Source: Flavobacterium tyrosinilyticum (lineage in GTDB: Bacteria > Bacteroidota > Bacteroidia > Flavobacteriales > Flavobacteriaceae). Taken from it: 64,000 bases of DNA. The notes under the pieces are model-generated. The model worked only from the letters and a program-made list of their open reading frames with translations. It made no database searches and was not told the DNA's origin. Below, piece after piece: positions 39,828-48,621 of the stretch. A program made the translations under genes and the position numbers. The stretch is taken from assembly GCF_023656565.1 (NCBI RefSeq), contig NZ_JAMOKG010000003.1, forward strand, positions 124,001-188,000, in the 5' to 3' direction. How positions within the stretch are numbered: position 1 is the first letter of the stretch; each line of letters begins with the position of its first letter.

Positions 39828-40955
39828 TTAATTCTTCTTTGTCTTTTTCTCCGGCGGTGCCACAAAATTCAATTTGCTTTTTCCCAGATCTTTAGAAGTT
39901 GCAATGGCAATTCCTCTTTGTTCTGCTTTATTTACGGCACAATAAAAATGATAGACTATACCATCATGTTTTACCACAAATGACTTATGCGCAAACATAT
40001 CATCATAAGGTTCAGATGATTTAACTAAATCGTCGCCTTTCCAGTCGGTCCAGTTTACTAAATCATTTGAAACGGCAAAACGGTTAAATGCACCTTGATT
40101 CCAACCCGTCCAAAAAGCTCCAAAATAGAACATTACCCAAGTATCATTAATTCTCTGAATATAAGCATCTCCTGAGATTCCTTTATGATGATTAATTAAT
40201 GGTTTGTCGCCATAACGCTTCCACTCTTTCATATCGTTTGATACTGCCATCGCAATGCGCTCTGCTCCTTTAGCAGGATTGATACTATCGCCACGGGCGT
40301 TATAATACATGATAAAATTGTGTCCTGTCAATTTATCCTTATCACGAATCACGCTGTTTTTGTACATCGTACTATTGTCCCACCATTTAGCGTTTTTGTC
40401 TTTTGGCGTTAAAACCGGATTTTCTAATCTTTGAAATTCGTGCGGTTTTGTCGGTGCTTCTTTGGTATAAGCCATTCCGATCGATAAAACGCCTGCTTCA
40501 TAACCTTTACTGTCTCCGCCAAAATAACTCATCCAGTATTTGTCATCGTATTTTTCCCATTCGTAGCTTCCGCCCCAAGTTGGATCTTGTAACGAAATAT
40601 AACCTGCTTTTTGGTTGACGTCCCAATGTTTTTCGTTTTCTGAGAACGACATTACCTTTCCTAGATGTTTCCAGTCTAATAGATTGTCGCTTTCTGCCAA
40701 CCAAGTTTCGTAACCTCTTCCATCATAAATTAAATACGTCATGTACCATTTTCCGTCTTTTCTAAATACACTCGGACAATCCATTTTGTATGAGGTGTCG
40801 GTAGGAACCATTACCAAACCGTATTTATAAGGCGTTTTGATTTCTTCGTAAATCTCCTGCATTACGCTGTCTGTAATTTCTCTTTTCTTGTATTTAGTTG
40901 CACAGCTGGTTATAGCAAGTGCTGAAATGGTTAGGATTAGGTATTTAATTTTCAT
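39828..40955 (-). CDS. beta-propeller glycosidase-like lipoprotein, family unassigned
   Basis: 375 residues. Lipobox ALAITSC with Cys18, so membrane-anchored; no acidic run after the Cys. Repeated blade-like stretches (PSVFRKDGKWYMTYLIYDG, TWLAESDNLLDWKHLG, DKYWMSYFGG, NFIMYYNARGD, DTWVMFYFGAFW, GIVYHFYCAVNK) with DCP, QDPTWG and GDAY motifs give a five-bladed propeller of the GH43/GH32/GH130 kind. The RDP and SEGP motifs of GH43 are absent, so the family is open. Genes on both sides (GH2, another propeller) suggest pectic side-chain cleavage. Confidence 0.6.
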   Translation of the reverse strand: MKIKYLILTISALAITSCATKYKKREITDSVMQEIYEEIKTPYKYGLVMVPTDTSYKMDCPSVFRKDGKWYMTYLIYDGRGYETWLAESDNLLDWKHLGKVMSFSENEKHWDVNQKAGYISLQDPTWGGSYEWEKYDDKYWMSYFGGDSKGYEAGVLSIGMAYTKEAPTKPHEFQRLENPVLTPKDKNAKWWDNSTMYKNSVIRDKDKLTGHNFIMYYNARGDSINPAKGAERIAMAVSNDMKEWKRYGDKPLINHHKGISGDAYIQRINDTWVMFYFGAFWTGWNQGAFNRFAVSNDLVNWTDWKGDDLVKSSEPYDDMFAHKSFVVKHDGIVYHFYCAVNKAEQRGIAIATSKDLGKSKLNFVAPPEKKTKKN

Positions 40956-41095
40956 TTTTATGTTTTTTTGCCACGAAGGCGCTAAGGCTCTAAGTTTTTC
41001 ATTTTTTGTTTCACGCAGATTTTACAGATTTAAGCAGATTATTAATTGATTTTTATCTGCGTTAATCAGCCAAAATCTGCAAAATCTGCGTGAAA
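40956..41095. repeat. intergenic repeat families I and C
   Basis: Family I fragment GCCACGAAGGCGCTAAGGC at 40,971-40,989, then a near-perfect family C palindrome, TTTCACGCAGATTTTACAG to CAAAATCTGCGTGAAA (41,009-41,094). Confidence 0.75.
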
Positions 41096-42772
41096 TTATT
41101 TTTTTAATTCCTTTAAACGTGATTCCATTACATCTTTATTCAGTTTTACTTTTACCATTCCTGTTGGATGAAATCTTCTTTTCAAATCGATTGCATTATA
41201 CACTATTGTGTAAACATCATTTCCTTCTGGGATTAAACACAAAGGCGTTCTCATAATATCCCACCATTTATCAACTTTGGTTTCTATTGGAAGATAATGC
41301 GCTTCTTTCCAATTAATTCCGTCTGCTGATAATGAATACGCAATCATATTTGGTAAATGATGTCCCCAGCCGTCTGGACCTCCATCGAAAATAGCAATGT
41401 ACATTCCGTTTGGTAATTGACTTACAATTGGATTTTCTACGAATAACGGATGCATGGTTTTAATTGGTTCCAGACCTTTGTTCATTCTCAACCAAGGACC
41501 TTCTAAACTTTTGGATTCGGCTAAAGCCACAAACCAGCCTTTTCCTGATTTCTTCGGATAATCTGCCCATGAATTAAACGGATACGCACCGCTGTAAAAT
41601 CCGAAATATTTATCGCCGACTTGATACGGAAAAAACGAAGCAACACCTTGACGTCCTTCCCAAGGCTGAGAATCTAATCCAGGTTCCATAATGATTCCCA
41701 TATCTTTATAAGGTCCACCGATTCCGTTGATTCCTTCAACAGTCGACTCGCAACGCCATATTCTTCCGAATGAATGATTTGGCTCTATTTCTTTACTAAC
41801 GGTGTAAGCCAAATAATAGCCGTACCATTTATTTGCTTTTTCATTAAAAACAGGCATATAAGACCAAATGGCTGCGCGACGATCATTCATTGGATTATCG
41901 TTCTCTGTAACGGCATAAACACCACTCGCTTGGTAGATTGTAGATTCTCTTTTCCAATGGACGGCATCTTTACTTGTCCAATGTCCGATTTTGGTTTTTA
42001 CACGATCGTAGTAATAATCAACTCCTTTTTCACCAGCTCTTTCCGTTGGAAACATATGATATGTATCGCCTACTTTTACCACACGTCCGCCTTCAAAACC
42101 ACCTTGAATTCCTTCTGTTCCTGGCATTCCTTCATCAATAACGGGTTTATTTTCTCCGCCGATAATTTCGAAAAGCGGTTTTTCATCTGAAAATCCTTCA
42201 ACGATAAAAGTTGGGTTCCAAAGTTTTCCGTCTGGGAAATTGGCATTTCTTGGTTCAAGTTTTTCAGAAGCTTTTACAACCCCTAAAACGGCAAATAATC
42301 CTTTTCCAAGATTTAAAGTTTGTGTTCCTTTTGGAAATGAAACTGCATAAACATTTACAGGAGGTAAACCTGTAATTGTAGCTCCGTTTTCTAAAATTAA
42401 TTTGGCATTTTGAAGTTTATCAGTCTGAAGATATTCATCATTTTTATCCTGAAAAACCGCAACTAAAACCGTAACAGATTCTTTAAACTTTAACTGCAAA
42501 GGAGCATTAGTTCCATTTTTATATTTATCTAAAGGAAGTTCAATTCCCGTTAAACCTTGTAATTCTGGAGCTAAACGAACAATATTGTGTTTGCTTCCTG
42601 AGAAAACATGAGCATATTGGGTGGTTTTGAAAGTTTTGCAATTGGATTTTACGATTTCAAATGATGCTGGTTTCCATGCGGTTGTTTGTGCTGTGGCTTG
42701 GATGCAGACGGTTAATAGCATTAAGAATGCTGTTTTTAATTTGAAGTTGTATTTTTTATTTTTTGAAAACAT
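41096..42772 (-). CDS. secreted beta-propeller glycosidase-like protein, family unassigned
   Basis: 558 residues with signal peptide about 1-29 (QATAQ). Residues about 30-175 are a beta-rich N-terminal domain (LRLAPELQGLTGIEL-type strands). The rest is a propeller with GGRVVKVGDTYHMFPTERAG, KIGHWTSKDAVHWKRES, DRRAAIWSYMPVFNEK, WYGYYLAYTV, QGVASFFPYQVGDKYFGFYSG and VENPIVSQLPNGMYIAIFDGG. The tip motifs carry acidic residues (GTEG, DNPMNDRRAA, ENPIV) but no canonical GH43 triad. It may belong to one of the recent propeller families found in rhamnogalacturonan II loci; that is a guess from context. Confidence 0.55.
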   Translation of the reverse strand: MFSKNKKYNFKLKTAFLMLLTVCIQATAQTTAWKPASFEIVKSNCKTFKTTQYAHVFSGSKHNIVRLAPELQGLTGIELPLDKYKNGTNAPLQLKFKESVTVLVAVFQDKNDEYLQTDKLQNAKLILENGATITGLPPVNVYAVSFPKGTQTLNLGKGLFAVLGVVKASEKLEPRNANFPDGKLWNPTFIVEGFSDEKPLFEIIGGENKPVIDEGMPGTEGIQGGFEGGRVVKVGDTYHMFPTERAGEKGVDYYYDRVKTKIGHWTSKDAVHWKRESTIYQASGVYAVTENDNPMNDRRAAIWSYMPVFNEKANKWYGYYLAYTVSKEIEPNHSFGRIWRCESTVEGINGIGGPYKDMGIIMEPGLDSQPWEGRQGVASFFPYQVGDKYFGFYSGAYPFNSWADYPKKSGKGWFVALAESKSLEGPWLRMNKGLEPIKTMHPLFVENPIVSQLPNGMYIAIFDGGPDGWGHHLPNMIAYSLSADGINWKEAHYLPIETKVDKWWDIMRTPLCLIPEGNDVYTIVYNAIDLKRRFHPTGMVKVKLNKDVMESRLKELKK

Positions 42773-42942
42773 TGGTTTTTTATTTTTTTGATTTTTTTGT
42801 CATTTCGACCGAAGGGAGAAATCGCACTAGAAATTCCGCAACTATAGTTGACAATCTTTGTGGTTACGAGTGTGATTCCTCGTTCCTCGGAATGACAAAC
42901 TGAACGTTATAAACTATCGACTAATCTCTCATAACTCATAAC
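42773..42942. repeat. intergenic repeat family A
   Basis: Family A at 42,797-42,901: GTCATTTCGACCGAAGGGAG left arm, core CACTAGAAATTCCGCAA then ACAATCTTTGTGGTTACGAG, right arm CTCGTTCCTCGGAATGAC. A short ACTCATAACTCA duplication follows at about 42,930. Confidence 0.75.
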
Positions 42943-45129
42943 TCACAAAGCCTTATAACTCACTTTATACTCTACATTCGGTTTTACAATCAACTGATAT
43001 TTATTTTTTGCTAATTCTGTAATTGTTCCTGAATTTGTTTTTGGTTTGCTTGAACTTTCGATAATCAATTTTCCTTCTCCTTCGCCTGCTTTTACTTTAA
43101 TTTCTTTGGTACTGCAATAGATGGCAACTTCGCCGTTTGGTGTTGGCACTTTTCCTTCCATCCATTTTAAACCTCCTAAATTTGGTTTGATTTCGTATTG
43201 AGAATAGCCAGGAGCCGTTGGTTTTACACCTAAATAATATTTCCCTAATAAGTAAATCGGACTTGCTCCCCAGGCGTGGCAAAGGCTTTTTCCGTAAGGA
43301 CGACCATACATCGCTAAATGTTCCATTCCTTTTTTATTTGGATTGTACTCTTCCCAAAAAGATGTCGCACCCTCATTCAGCATGCCGCCCCAATAGTCTT
43401 TCATTTCTTTTAAAACATAATCCTGCTCGCCCATTGCGCACAATGCTTCCAACTCGTAAAAACGCATGTATGGAGTTGTGATTTGAAGAACATCTTTATT
43501 AAGCAGCACTTTATTTTTTACGCTTTGTTTTTGTTCTTCATTAAAATAATTGAAGAAAATACCGAACATATTAGCGTATCTGGTTACAATATTTTGCATT
43601 TTACCGTCGATGCGCTGGTGCTTCATGACATTTTCTTTTTTATCCCAAAAAACATCAAATAATTTGGTTTTTAAATCATCACCTAGTTTTTGATATTGTT
43701 TTTGGTCTTCGGTTTTGCCAGCAATTTCTGCACTTACAGCCATAGCTTCAAGGCTTCTCGCTAAAAGCATTTGTTCAAAACTCACTTCTCCTGTTTTTGG
43801 AAGTCCGTCTGCCCAGTCAATAAAAACCCAATCGCCTTCTAATGGTTCAAGGAATCCGTTTTTATTTCTTCTTTCTAAACAGAAATCCATAAGCGATTTC
43901 ATTCTTGGATAAAAAGTTTTGATGAATTTCGTGTCGCCCGTATGCAAGTAGTAATCATAAACACCTACAAACCAATACAACGAATAATCCATGATGATAT
44001 TTACGTGAGCCGTTACAGGATCTTTTCCACGAAGTGCTAACAGCGTTCGTTCTACCGAAGCCGAATCAAAGAACAAATAATAATTCATTAAATAACTTTG
44101 ATAAGCGTCGCCAGACCAAACCCAGCGGTCACGTTTGATTCCGTCTATAAAAAATTCACGAGAGGTTAAATGCATCGTGTAAGCCGACACATCCCAAATT
44201 TTATTCAATTGTTCATCCGAAGATTTGAATTCGCCACGATAATCTAATGGCAAATATTCATACAACATCGAAATAGAATCGTATTTTACACCTGCATCTG
44301 CTTGAACTTGAACATAACGAAATGCTTTCGATCCGTCGTGTGTATAGGTTTCAGGCTGTTTTCCATCAAAAGATAAATGATCTAAAGTTTCGCATTTGGC
44401 AGAATCCAAAGCTTCTTCACGAGATTCTCCATAATACAATGCTAGTTTGCCTTTTCCTTTTAAACCGTGAATTTTAATGTAACCAAAAGTTTCTTTCCCA
44501 AAATCTACTAATTGACCTGCTCCTACTTTTTCTGTTTTTTTGGCGCTTAAAGGTTTCGTTGTAAGTTTAAACTCAGAAGGTTTATTTTCTGGCGAATTAA
44601 AATTCCAAGAACCAACAGGAACCCAAGGCGTACCAGATTGTTGTGCTTTTCCAGTTTCATCAATCCAAAGTTTATCTTCGTTGGTTACTTTCCACGAAGC
44701 ATCAGATTTAACGTATTGACCTGAAATATAAATAGCTGGCAATACTTCCTGATTATAAACTTTAAAGGAGATTTTGTGTTTTCCAGCAGGAACTGTAATT
44801 GATTTTGGCTGTCCGTAAATTTGAACGCCATCTAAAAGTAATTGAAAAGGTCCTTCTGAGAAGATTTTCACTTCGTCTGGCTTTGGAATATCTACTTCTG
44901 TCTGAAAAGTAACCAAGGCATACGGACTGTAATATTGCCAAAGTGGAGGAAATACAGCTTCGCGTTCTGTACGCCTTACCTGCATTTTATTGCTTAACCA
45001 AACTTCAAAATCTCCTGGATACCAGATCCATGTAGCTTCTTTTTGTTTTTCTTGTGCTGATGATAACGAACAACAAAAAAGGGCAACAAAAAGAAGTAAA
45101 GTCTTAAAAATGGAAAAGCGGTTTAGCAT
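42943..45129 (-). CDS. GH78 alpha-L-rhamnosidase
   Basis: 728 residues with signal peptide about 1-25 (SLSSAQ). Two N-terminal beta-sandwiches (KIFSEGPFQLLLDGVQIYG, VDFGKETFGYIKIHGLKGKG), then the (alpha/alpha)6 catalytic barrel with FFIDGIKRDRWVWSGDAY, the GH78 motif whose Asp residues include the general acid. GDWVFIDWADG follows, then GATSFWEEYNPNKKGMEHL with the base-side Glu, and SLCHAWGASPIYLLGKYYLG before the C-terminal sandwich. It releases terminal L-rhamnose. First gene of the block-2 operon, behind a CAGG-type promoter; the short N-terminal half compared with the partial GH78 at the left edge marks a different GH78 subgroup. Confidence 0.87.
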   Translation of the reverse strand: MLNRFSIFKTLLLFVALFCCSLSSAQEKQKEATWIWYPGDFEVWLSNKMQVRRTEREAVFPPLWQYYSPYALVTFQTEVDIPKPDEVKIFSEGPFQLLLDGVQIYGQPKSITVPAGKHKISFKVYNQEVLPAIYISGQYVKSDASWKVTNEDKLWIDETGKAQQSGTPWVPVGSWNFNSPENKPSEFKLTTKPLSAKKTEKVGAGQLVDFGKETFGYIKIHGLKGKGKLALYYGESREEALDSAKCETLDHLSFDGKQPETYTHDGSKAFRYVQVQADAGVKYDSISMLYEYLPLDYRGEFKSSDEQLNKIWDVSAYTMHLTSREFFIDGIKRDRWVWSGDAYQSYLMNYYLFFDSASVERTLLALRGKDPVTAHVNIIMDYSLYWFVGVYDYYLHTGDTKFIKTFYPRMKSLMDFCLERRNKNGFLEPLEGDWVFIDWADGLPKTGEVSFEQMLLARSLEAMAVSAEIAGKTEDQKQYQKLGDDLKTKLFDVFWDKKENVMKHQRIDGKMQNIVTRYANMFGIFFNYFNEEQKQSVKNKVLLNKDVLQITTPYMRFYELEALCAMGEQDYVLKEMKDYWGGMLNEGATSFWEEYNPNKKGMEHLAMYGRPYGKSLCHAWGASPIYLLGKYYLGVKPTAPGYSQYEIKPNLGGLKWMEGKVPTPNGEVAIYCSTKEIKVKAGEGEGKLIIESSSKPKTNSGTITELAKNKYQLIVKPNVEYKVSYKAL

Positions 45130-45562
45130 AGTTAGTGTATTTTGGGACTAAAGATAAGTGTTATCTTTACATTTCACAACCTGCACTATCCTGCTATTTC
45201 ATAAAAAACAGTACTTTTTGATAATTTTTTAAGGGAAAAATTATGGCTTATCACTTTTTTAGTACTAAAAAAAATGATGTTACAATTTTATGGGACAGTG
45301 ATTAGACGGATTCGCTATCGCGAAGACGCGGATGAAAACAGATTTATTTTTTTAACACATAGAAACATAGAATTACTTTGTCTATAAAAGGCGTTTCACT
45401 TTCATGAATACACATAGCTATGTGTTAATGACTAGTCATTTTTTATTCCCTATTTCGCTAAGTAAAAAAACCTATGTTTCTATGTGTTTAAAAAATCTGT
45501 CCAAATCCGCGTCTTCGCGATAGCGAATCTGTATTATCCGCGTTCTAATTTAGACTAACAAT
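45130..45562. repeat. 433-bp gap: operon promoter and a nested composite palindrome
   Basis: The right half is a Russian-doll repeat. Family H arms form a perfect 25-bp inverted repeat (45,309-45,333 and 45,505-45,529, beginning GATTCGCTATCGCGAAGAC). Inside are family G arms ACACATAGAAACATAG (45,355-45,370) and CTATGTTTCTATGTGT (45,472-45,487), and inside that ACACATAGCTATGTGT. Family G recurs at 60,187-60,323. The left half holds the GH78 promoter. Confidence 0.8.
45149..45193 (-). promoter_or_regulatory. GH78-operon promoter: CAGG-N6-CAGG activator site plus -33/-7 boxes
   Basis: Read on the minus strand: CAGGATAGTGCAGG (45,193-45,180), exactly 23 bp, then TATCTTTA (45,156-45,149). A TTG of the -33 type touches the site. 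The sequence CAGGATAGNGCAGG is shared with the susC site at 13 of 14 positions. The predicted start is near 45,142, about 12 nt before the ATG. Confidence 0.75.
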
Positions 45563-46381
45563 CTAAGCAATCATCCTTTCAGATTCATTTTCATCTTCTA
45601 AAATATAATTAGAAGGCGTTTTGCCCAAATGCTTCTTAAACATATAAATGAAAGCACTTGTAGTTTCGTAACCTAAATTAAAGGCGATTTCTTTGATCGA
45701 TTGTTTTTCACCCAAACGTTTTATCGCTTCCAATAATTTTAAACGTGTACGCCAGTCGCTGAAATTCATTCCTAATTCTTTTATGAATAAGCGAGACAAA
45801 GTTCTAGTGCTCATAAAAGAAATTTCGGCGTAATATTCTATCGTGTTTTTGCTGGCAATATCTTCCATTAAAAGCTCTACAACTTTTTGAAGTCTTTCAT
45901 GATTGGTTGTTGGCAAGAAAGTCGCACTTGGTTCTATTAAAGCCAATTCATCCAAGAAAACAGAAATTATTCTTTTTTGTGGCGGAGTGAGATTTCCTTC
46001 TATACCAAAAGAAATGATTTTAAAAACCAACTGTTTTAAAAACATCGGAATATCAAAGGAAAAACTATTTGTCGGCAATCCTTCCATTGCAGATGGATCG
46101 ATAAAAACGCTGTAGTAATTAACGTCTTTCTGAAAAGTAACCTGATGCTCTACTCCGCCCGGAAGCCACAAGCCCTGCAACGGATTCACAACCCAAATAT
46201 TATTACCAACTACAACGTTCATTACACCACGCGTGGCATAAATAAGTTGTCCACGTGGATGTGAGTGCGAAATACACATTTCGTTGGTTACCATTTCGGT
46301 ATAGCCAATAACAGGTATTGATGGATCAAGTCTGTATCCATGCTCCTGCGCCATTCGATATGTCCGAATCTGGTTATTCAT
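45563..46381 (-). CDS. AraC-family transcriptional regulator with N-terminal cupin
   Basis: 272 residues, cytoplasmic. Residues about 20-110 form a cupin (HSHPRGQLIYATRGVMNVVVG, LWLPGGVEHQVTF). Residues about 165-262 form the double helix-turn-helix (YYAEISFMSTRTLSRLFIKE, DWRTRLKLLEAIKRLGEK, IKEIAFNLGYETTSAFIYMF). HSHPRGQL is a possible metal or small-ligand site. Divergent from the MFS gene with a 101-bp shared promoter region, so the transporter is the obvious target. It is also the only AraC-type DNA-binding protein in the window and thus a candidate, not proven, reader of the CAGG sites. Confidence 0.9.
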   Translation of the reverse strand: MNNQIRTYRMAQEHGYRLDPSIPVIGYTEMVTNEMCISHSHPRGQLIYATRGVMNVVVGNNIWVVNPLQGLWLPGGVEHQVTFQKDVNYYSVFIDPSAMEGLPTNSFSFDIPMFLKQLVFKIISFGIEGNLTPPQKRIISVFLDELALIEPSATFLPTTNHERLQKVVELLMEDIASKNTIEYYAEISFMSTRTLSRLFIKELGMNFSDWRTRLKLLEAIKRLGEKQSIKEIAFNLGYETTSAFIYMFKKHLGKTPSNYILEDENESERMIA

Positions 46382-46482
46382 TGTCCAAATATAGCAATTC
46401 TGACATTAGTATTCTTTTAATCTTTGCAAAAAATAATACAGCTGTTGTTTTTTAACCTAATTTAAAAATCAAAAAATATCTC
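46382..46482. promoter_or_regulatory. divergent promoter region of the AraC regulator and MFS transporter
   Basis: 101 bp, AT-rich, with a TAATCTTTG box-like stretch near 46,420 and an ACAGCTGTTGT palindrome near 46,440 that could be an operator. The CAGG direct repeat is absent. Confidence 0.35.
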
Positions 46483-47694
46483 ATGGACACTATCAAAGCA
46501 AATCCTGACATAGTTAAAAAAACCACTTATTCGATCTTATTCATCATCAGTTTTTCTCATTTAATTAATGATCTTTTACAAGCTGTTGTTCCTTCTATTT
46601 ATCCGCTTTTAAAAGATAATTTTAGTTTAAGTTTTACTCAAATTGGTATTATTACTTTGACTTATCAAATGGTAGCGTCTATTTTACAGCCATTTGTGGG
46701 AATGTATACCGATAAAAATTCTAAACCATACTCGCTTATTGTTGGAATGTGCTTTACAATGATCGGATTATTTTTGGTTTCTATTTCCACTAATTTTACT
46801 TTTTTACTACTTTCAGTAAGTTTAATCGGAATTGGATCTTCTATTTTCCACCCAGAATCTTCTCGCGTAGCCCATTTAGCTTCAGGCGGAAAAAAAGGTT
46901 TAGCCCAGTCTATCTTTCAATTAGGAGGAAATGCAGGAAGCGCTATCGGTCCTTTATTGGCAGCGTTTATCATTATTCCACACGGACAGAGTTTTGTCGC
47001 TTGGTTCTGCATTATTGCTTTAGTCGGCATTTTTGCATTGTATAAAATTGCGATTTGGTACACGGCACATTTGTCCGAGAGAAATGCTAATAAATCGGCA
47101 TATAAAGTTGAAACGCATCATTTATCAAAAAATAAAGTTATTGTTTCGTTAGTTGTTTTATTGATTCTGATTTTCTCTAAGTTTTTCTATATGAGCAGTA
47201 TCACAAGCTATTATACTTTCTTTTTGATTGACAAATTCCATATTTCAATTCAGCAGTCGCAAGTCTATCTGTTCTTGTTTTCAGGCGCAGTTGCAGCAGG
47301 AACTTTGATTGGAGGTCCAATTGGTGATCGATACGGCCGAAAATATGTAATCTGGGTTTCTATTTTAGGCGTTGCTCCGTTTACTTTAATGCTACCTTAC
47401 GTTTCTTTATTCTGGGTTGGAACTTTATCTGTAATTATCGGATTGATTCTTTCTTCGGCGTTCTCTGCGATTTTGGTTTATGCTACTGAATTAATGCCCG
47501 GAAAAGTCGGACTTGTAGCGGGTCTTTTCTTCGGATTTGCTTTCGGAATGGGCGGTTTAGGTTCTGCTATTTTAGGAAAAATTGCCGATGCTACAAGTAT
47601 TGAATATGTATTTAAGATCTGTGCGTTTCTGCCTTTAATTGGCGTTATTACTGGGTTCTTGCCTAATTTGGAGAAGAAAAAGAAGGTTGAGTGA
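46483..47694 (+). CDS. major facilitator superfamily transporter, fosmidomycin-resistance (Fsr) type
   Basis: 403 residues, 12 predicted membrane helices. The opening (YSILFIISFSHLINDLLQAVVPSIYPLL) and QPFVGMYTDKNSKPYSL, GIGSSIFHPESSRVAHLAS, SIFQLGGNAGSAIGPLLAA are signature stretches of the Fsr exporter family. The second half has GGPIGDRYGRKYV. Family members pump out small anionic or lipophilic drugs; the natural substrate is unknown. Paired head-to-head with the AraC regulator, a usual inducible-efflux layout, and not obviously part of pectin use. Confidence 0.88.
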   Translation: MDTIKANPDIVKKTTYSILFIISFSHLINDLLQAVVPSIYPLLKDNFSLSFTQIGIITLTYQMVASILQPFVGMYTDKNSKPYSLIVGMCFTMIGLFLVSISTNFTFLLLSVSLIGIGSSIFHPESSRVAHLASGGKKGLAQSIFQLGGNAGSAIGPLLAAFIIIPHGQSFVAWFCIIALVGIFALYKIAIWYTAHLSERNANKSAYKVETHHLSKNKVIVSLVVLLILIFSKFFYMSSITSYYTFFLIDKFHISIQQSQVYLFLFSGAVAAGTLIGGPIGDRYGRKYVIWVSILGVAPFTLMLPYVSLFWVGTLSVIIGLILSSAFSAILVYATELMPGKVGLVAGLFFGFAFGMGGLGSAILGKIADATSIEYVFKICAFLPLIGVITGFLPNLEKKKKVE

Positions 47695-48025
47695 TTTTTT
47701 TTATGCCACAAAGTCGCTAAGACGCAAAGTTTTATTTTTAATTTAAGATTTTAATTGCGTCCCGATAAATCGGGATGAAAAATAATAGAAAGCTCAAAAG
47801 GCTTTAGCCAAAATATTTACAATTTGGCTAAAGCCTTTTTCTATTCTTTTTACATAGACCTCCAGTTAAAACTGGAGGCAACTTATAAAATAGCCTTGCT
47901 TTATTTGCAATCTTTTTCAAAACATAGCCCGTGGTTTCAACCACGGGAAACGTATTTGATAAACGTAATGTTATATATTGCGTCCCCGTGGTTGAAACCA
48001 CGGGTTATGTTTAAATTGATGATTT
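47695..48025. repeat. 331-bp gap: families I and F, a terminator and a CCCGTGG palindrome
   Basis: Family I GCCACAAAGTCGCTAAGACG at 47,704-47,723; a TCCCGATAAATCGGGA hairpin at about 47,760-47,775; the AAGGCTTTAGCC hairpin; CCTCCAGTTAAAACTGGAGG at about 47,860-47,879; and CCCGTGGTTTCAACCACGGG facing CCCGTGGTTGAAACCACGGG (47,928-48,005). The last two are also found near 32,390 and 58,180. Confidence 0.75.
47796..47840 (+). terminator. probable intrinsic terminator after the MFS gene
   Basis: Stem AAAGGCTTTAGCC / GGCTAAAGCCTTT with a loop of about 18 nt, followed by TTTCTATTCTTTTT. The same stem core is used in the family F element at 32,430, so the terminator may be a recruited repeat. Confidence 0.6.
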
Positions 48026-48229
48026 TTATTTCGTTTCAACTTCATTGTTGGTTGTAATAATGATTTTATTTTGCTGATGTTCAATCGTTACGAAATTCCC
48101 GTAATTAAAACCGATTTTCTGAAGCCATTTTCCGCAAAGACGAATTTCTGGAAATATAACGTATCGATGATATGATCTTGCAATATGTTTTGGCTGTATT
48201 TTTAATCGTCTTTTCGCTGATTGTTTCAT
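48026..48229 (-). CDS. SymE-family toxin-like small protein
   Basis: 67 residues, basic. The central stretch YVIFPEIRLCGKWLQKIGF followed by YGNFVTIEHQQNKIIIT matches the SymE fold (PEIRL-(S/C)-GKWL, G-F-x-x-G, then a beta-strand ending IIIT). SymE proteins are AbrB-like RNA-cleaving or nucleoid-condensing toxins, in E. coli induced by DNA damage and silenced by an antisense RNA. Here a TATTTTTG -7 box lies at 48,251-48,258, giving a very short leader. It is divergent from a small XRE regulator, its probable controller. Cysteine and charge pattern look intact. Confidence 0.75.
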   Translation of the reverse strand: MKQSAKRRLKIQPKHIARSYHRYVIFPEIRLCGKWLQKIGFNYGNFVTIEHQQNKIIITTNNEVETK

Positions 48230-48392
48230 TTTATTTTTATTTCATCGAAACAAAAATAGTGAAAATTATACTACAAATAATATTTTTAAGACAATAAATT
48301 ATTGTTTTAGAGCAATTTTAAGTATTTTAAGTATTCTTTTTATTATATTTAAATTATAAGATATTTGCATGAAATGTCAATAAATCAACATT
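48230..48392. promoter_or_regulatory. divergent promoter region of the SymE and XRE genes
   Basis: 163 bp, extremely AT-rich. Minus-strand -7 box TATTTTTG at 48,258-48,251 for the SymE gene; plus-strand GATATTTGCATG near 48,360 for the XRE gene. No antisense RNA could be identified by eye. Confidence 0.5.
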
Positions 48393-48602
48393 GTGTCGAA
48401 ACTTAAGTTAAATAGAATAAAAGTTGTTTTGGTTGAAAACAATCGAACTAGCAAGGAATTAGCCAATCATTTAGGTAAAACGGTATCGACTGTTTCTCGT
48501 TGGTGTACAAATGAAGCTCAGCCTTCTATTGAAACGCTTTATGAGGTTGCTAAATATTTGAAGGTTGATATTCGGGAGTTGTTGGTTTCGACTGCACAGT
48601 GA
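48393..48602 (+). CDS. small XRE-family helix-turn-helix regulator
   Basis: 69 residues from a GTG start. A single HTH_3 domain fills the protein: LNRIKVVLVENNRTSKELAN, HLGKTVSTVSRWCTNEAQPS (recognition helix TVSTVSRW) and LYEVAKYLKVDIRELLV. Divergent from the SymE-like gene and convergent with the ATPase gene, whose stop is 19 bp away. It most likely represses its own and the SymE promoter, an antitoxin-like role (inference from layout). Confidence 0.85.
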   Translation: MSKLKLNRIKVVLVENNRTSKELANHLGKTVSTVSRWCTNEAQPSIETLYEVAKYLKVDIRELLVSTAQ

Positions 48603-48621
48603 TTAAACGTTTTTTATATAA

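Noticed and set aside
45563..46381. The AraC protein as the certain regulator of the CAGG sites
   Set aside because: It is divergent from an efflux gene and its own intergenic region has no CAGG repeat, so it is kept only as a candidate.
46483..47694. MFS gene as the pectin sugar importer
   Set aside because: Its motifs match the Fsr drug-exporter group; the SSS symporter at 50,668 is the better importer candidate.
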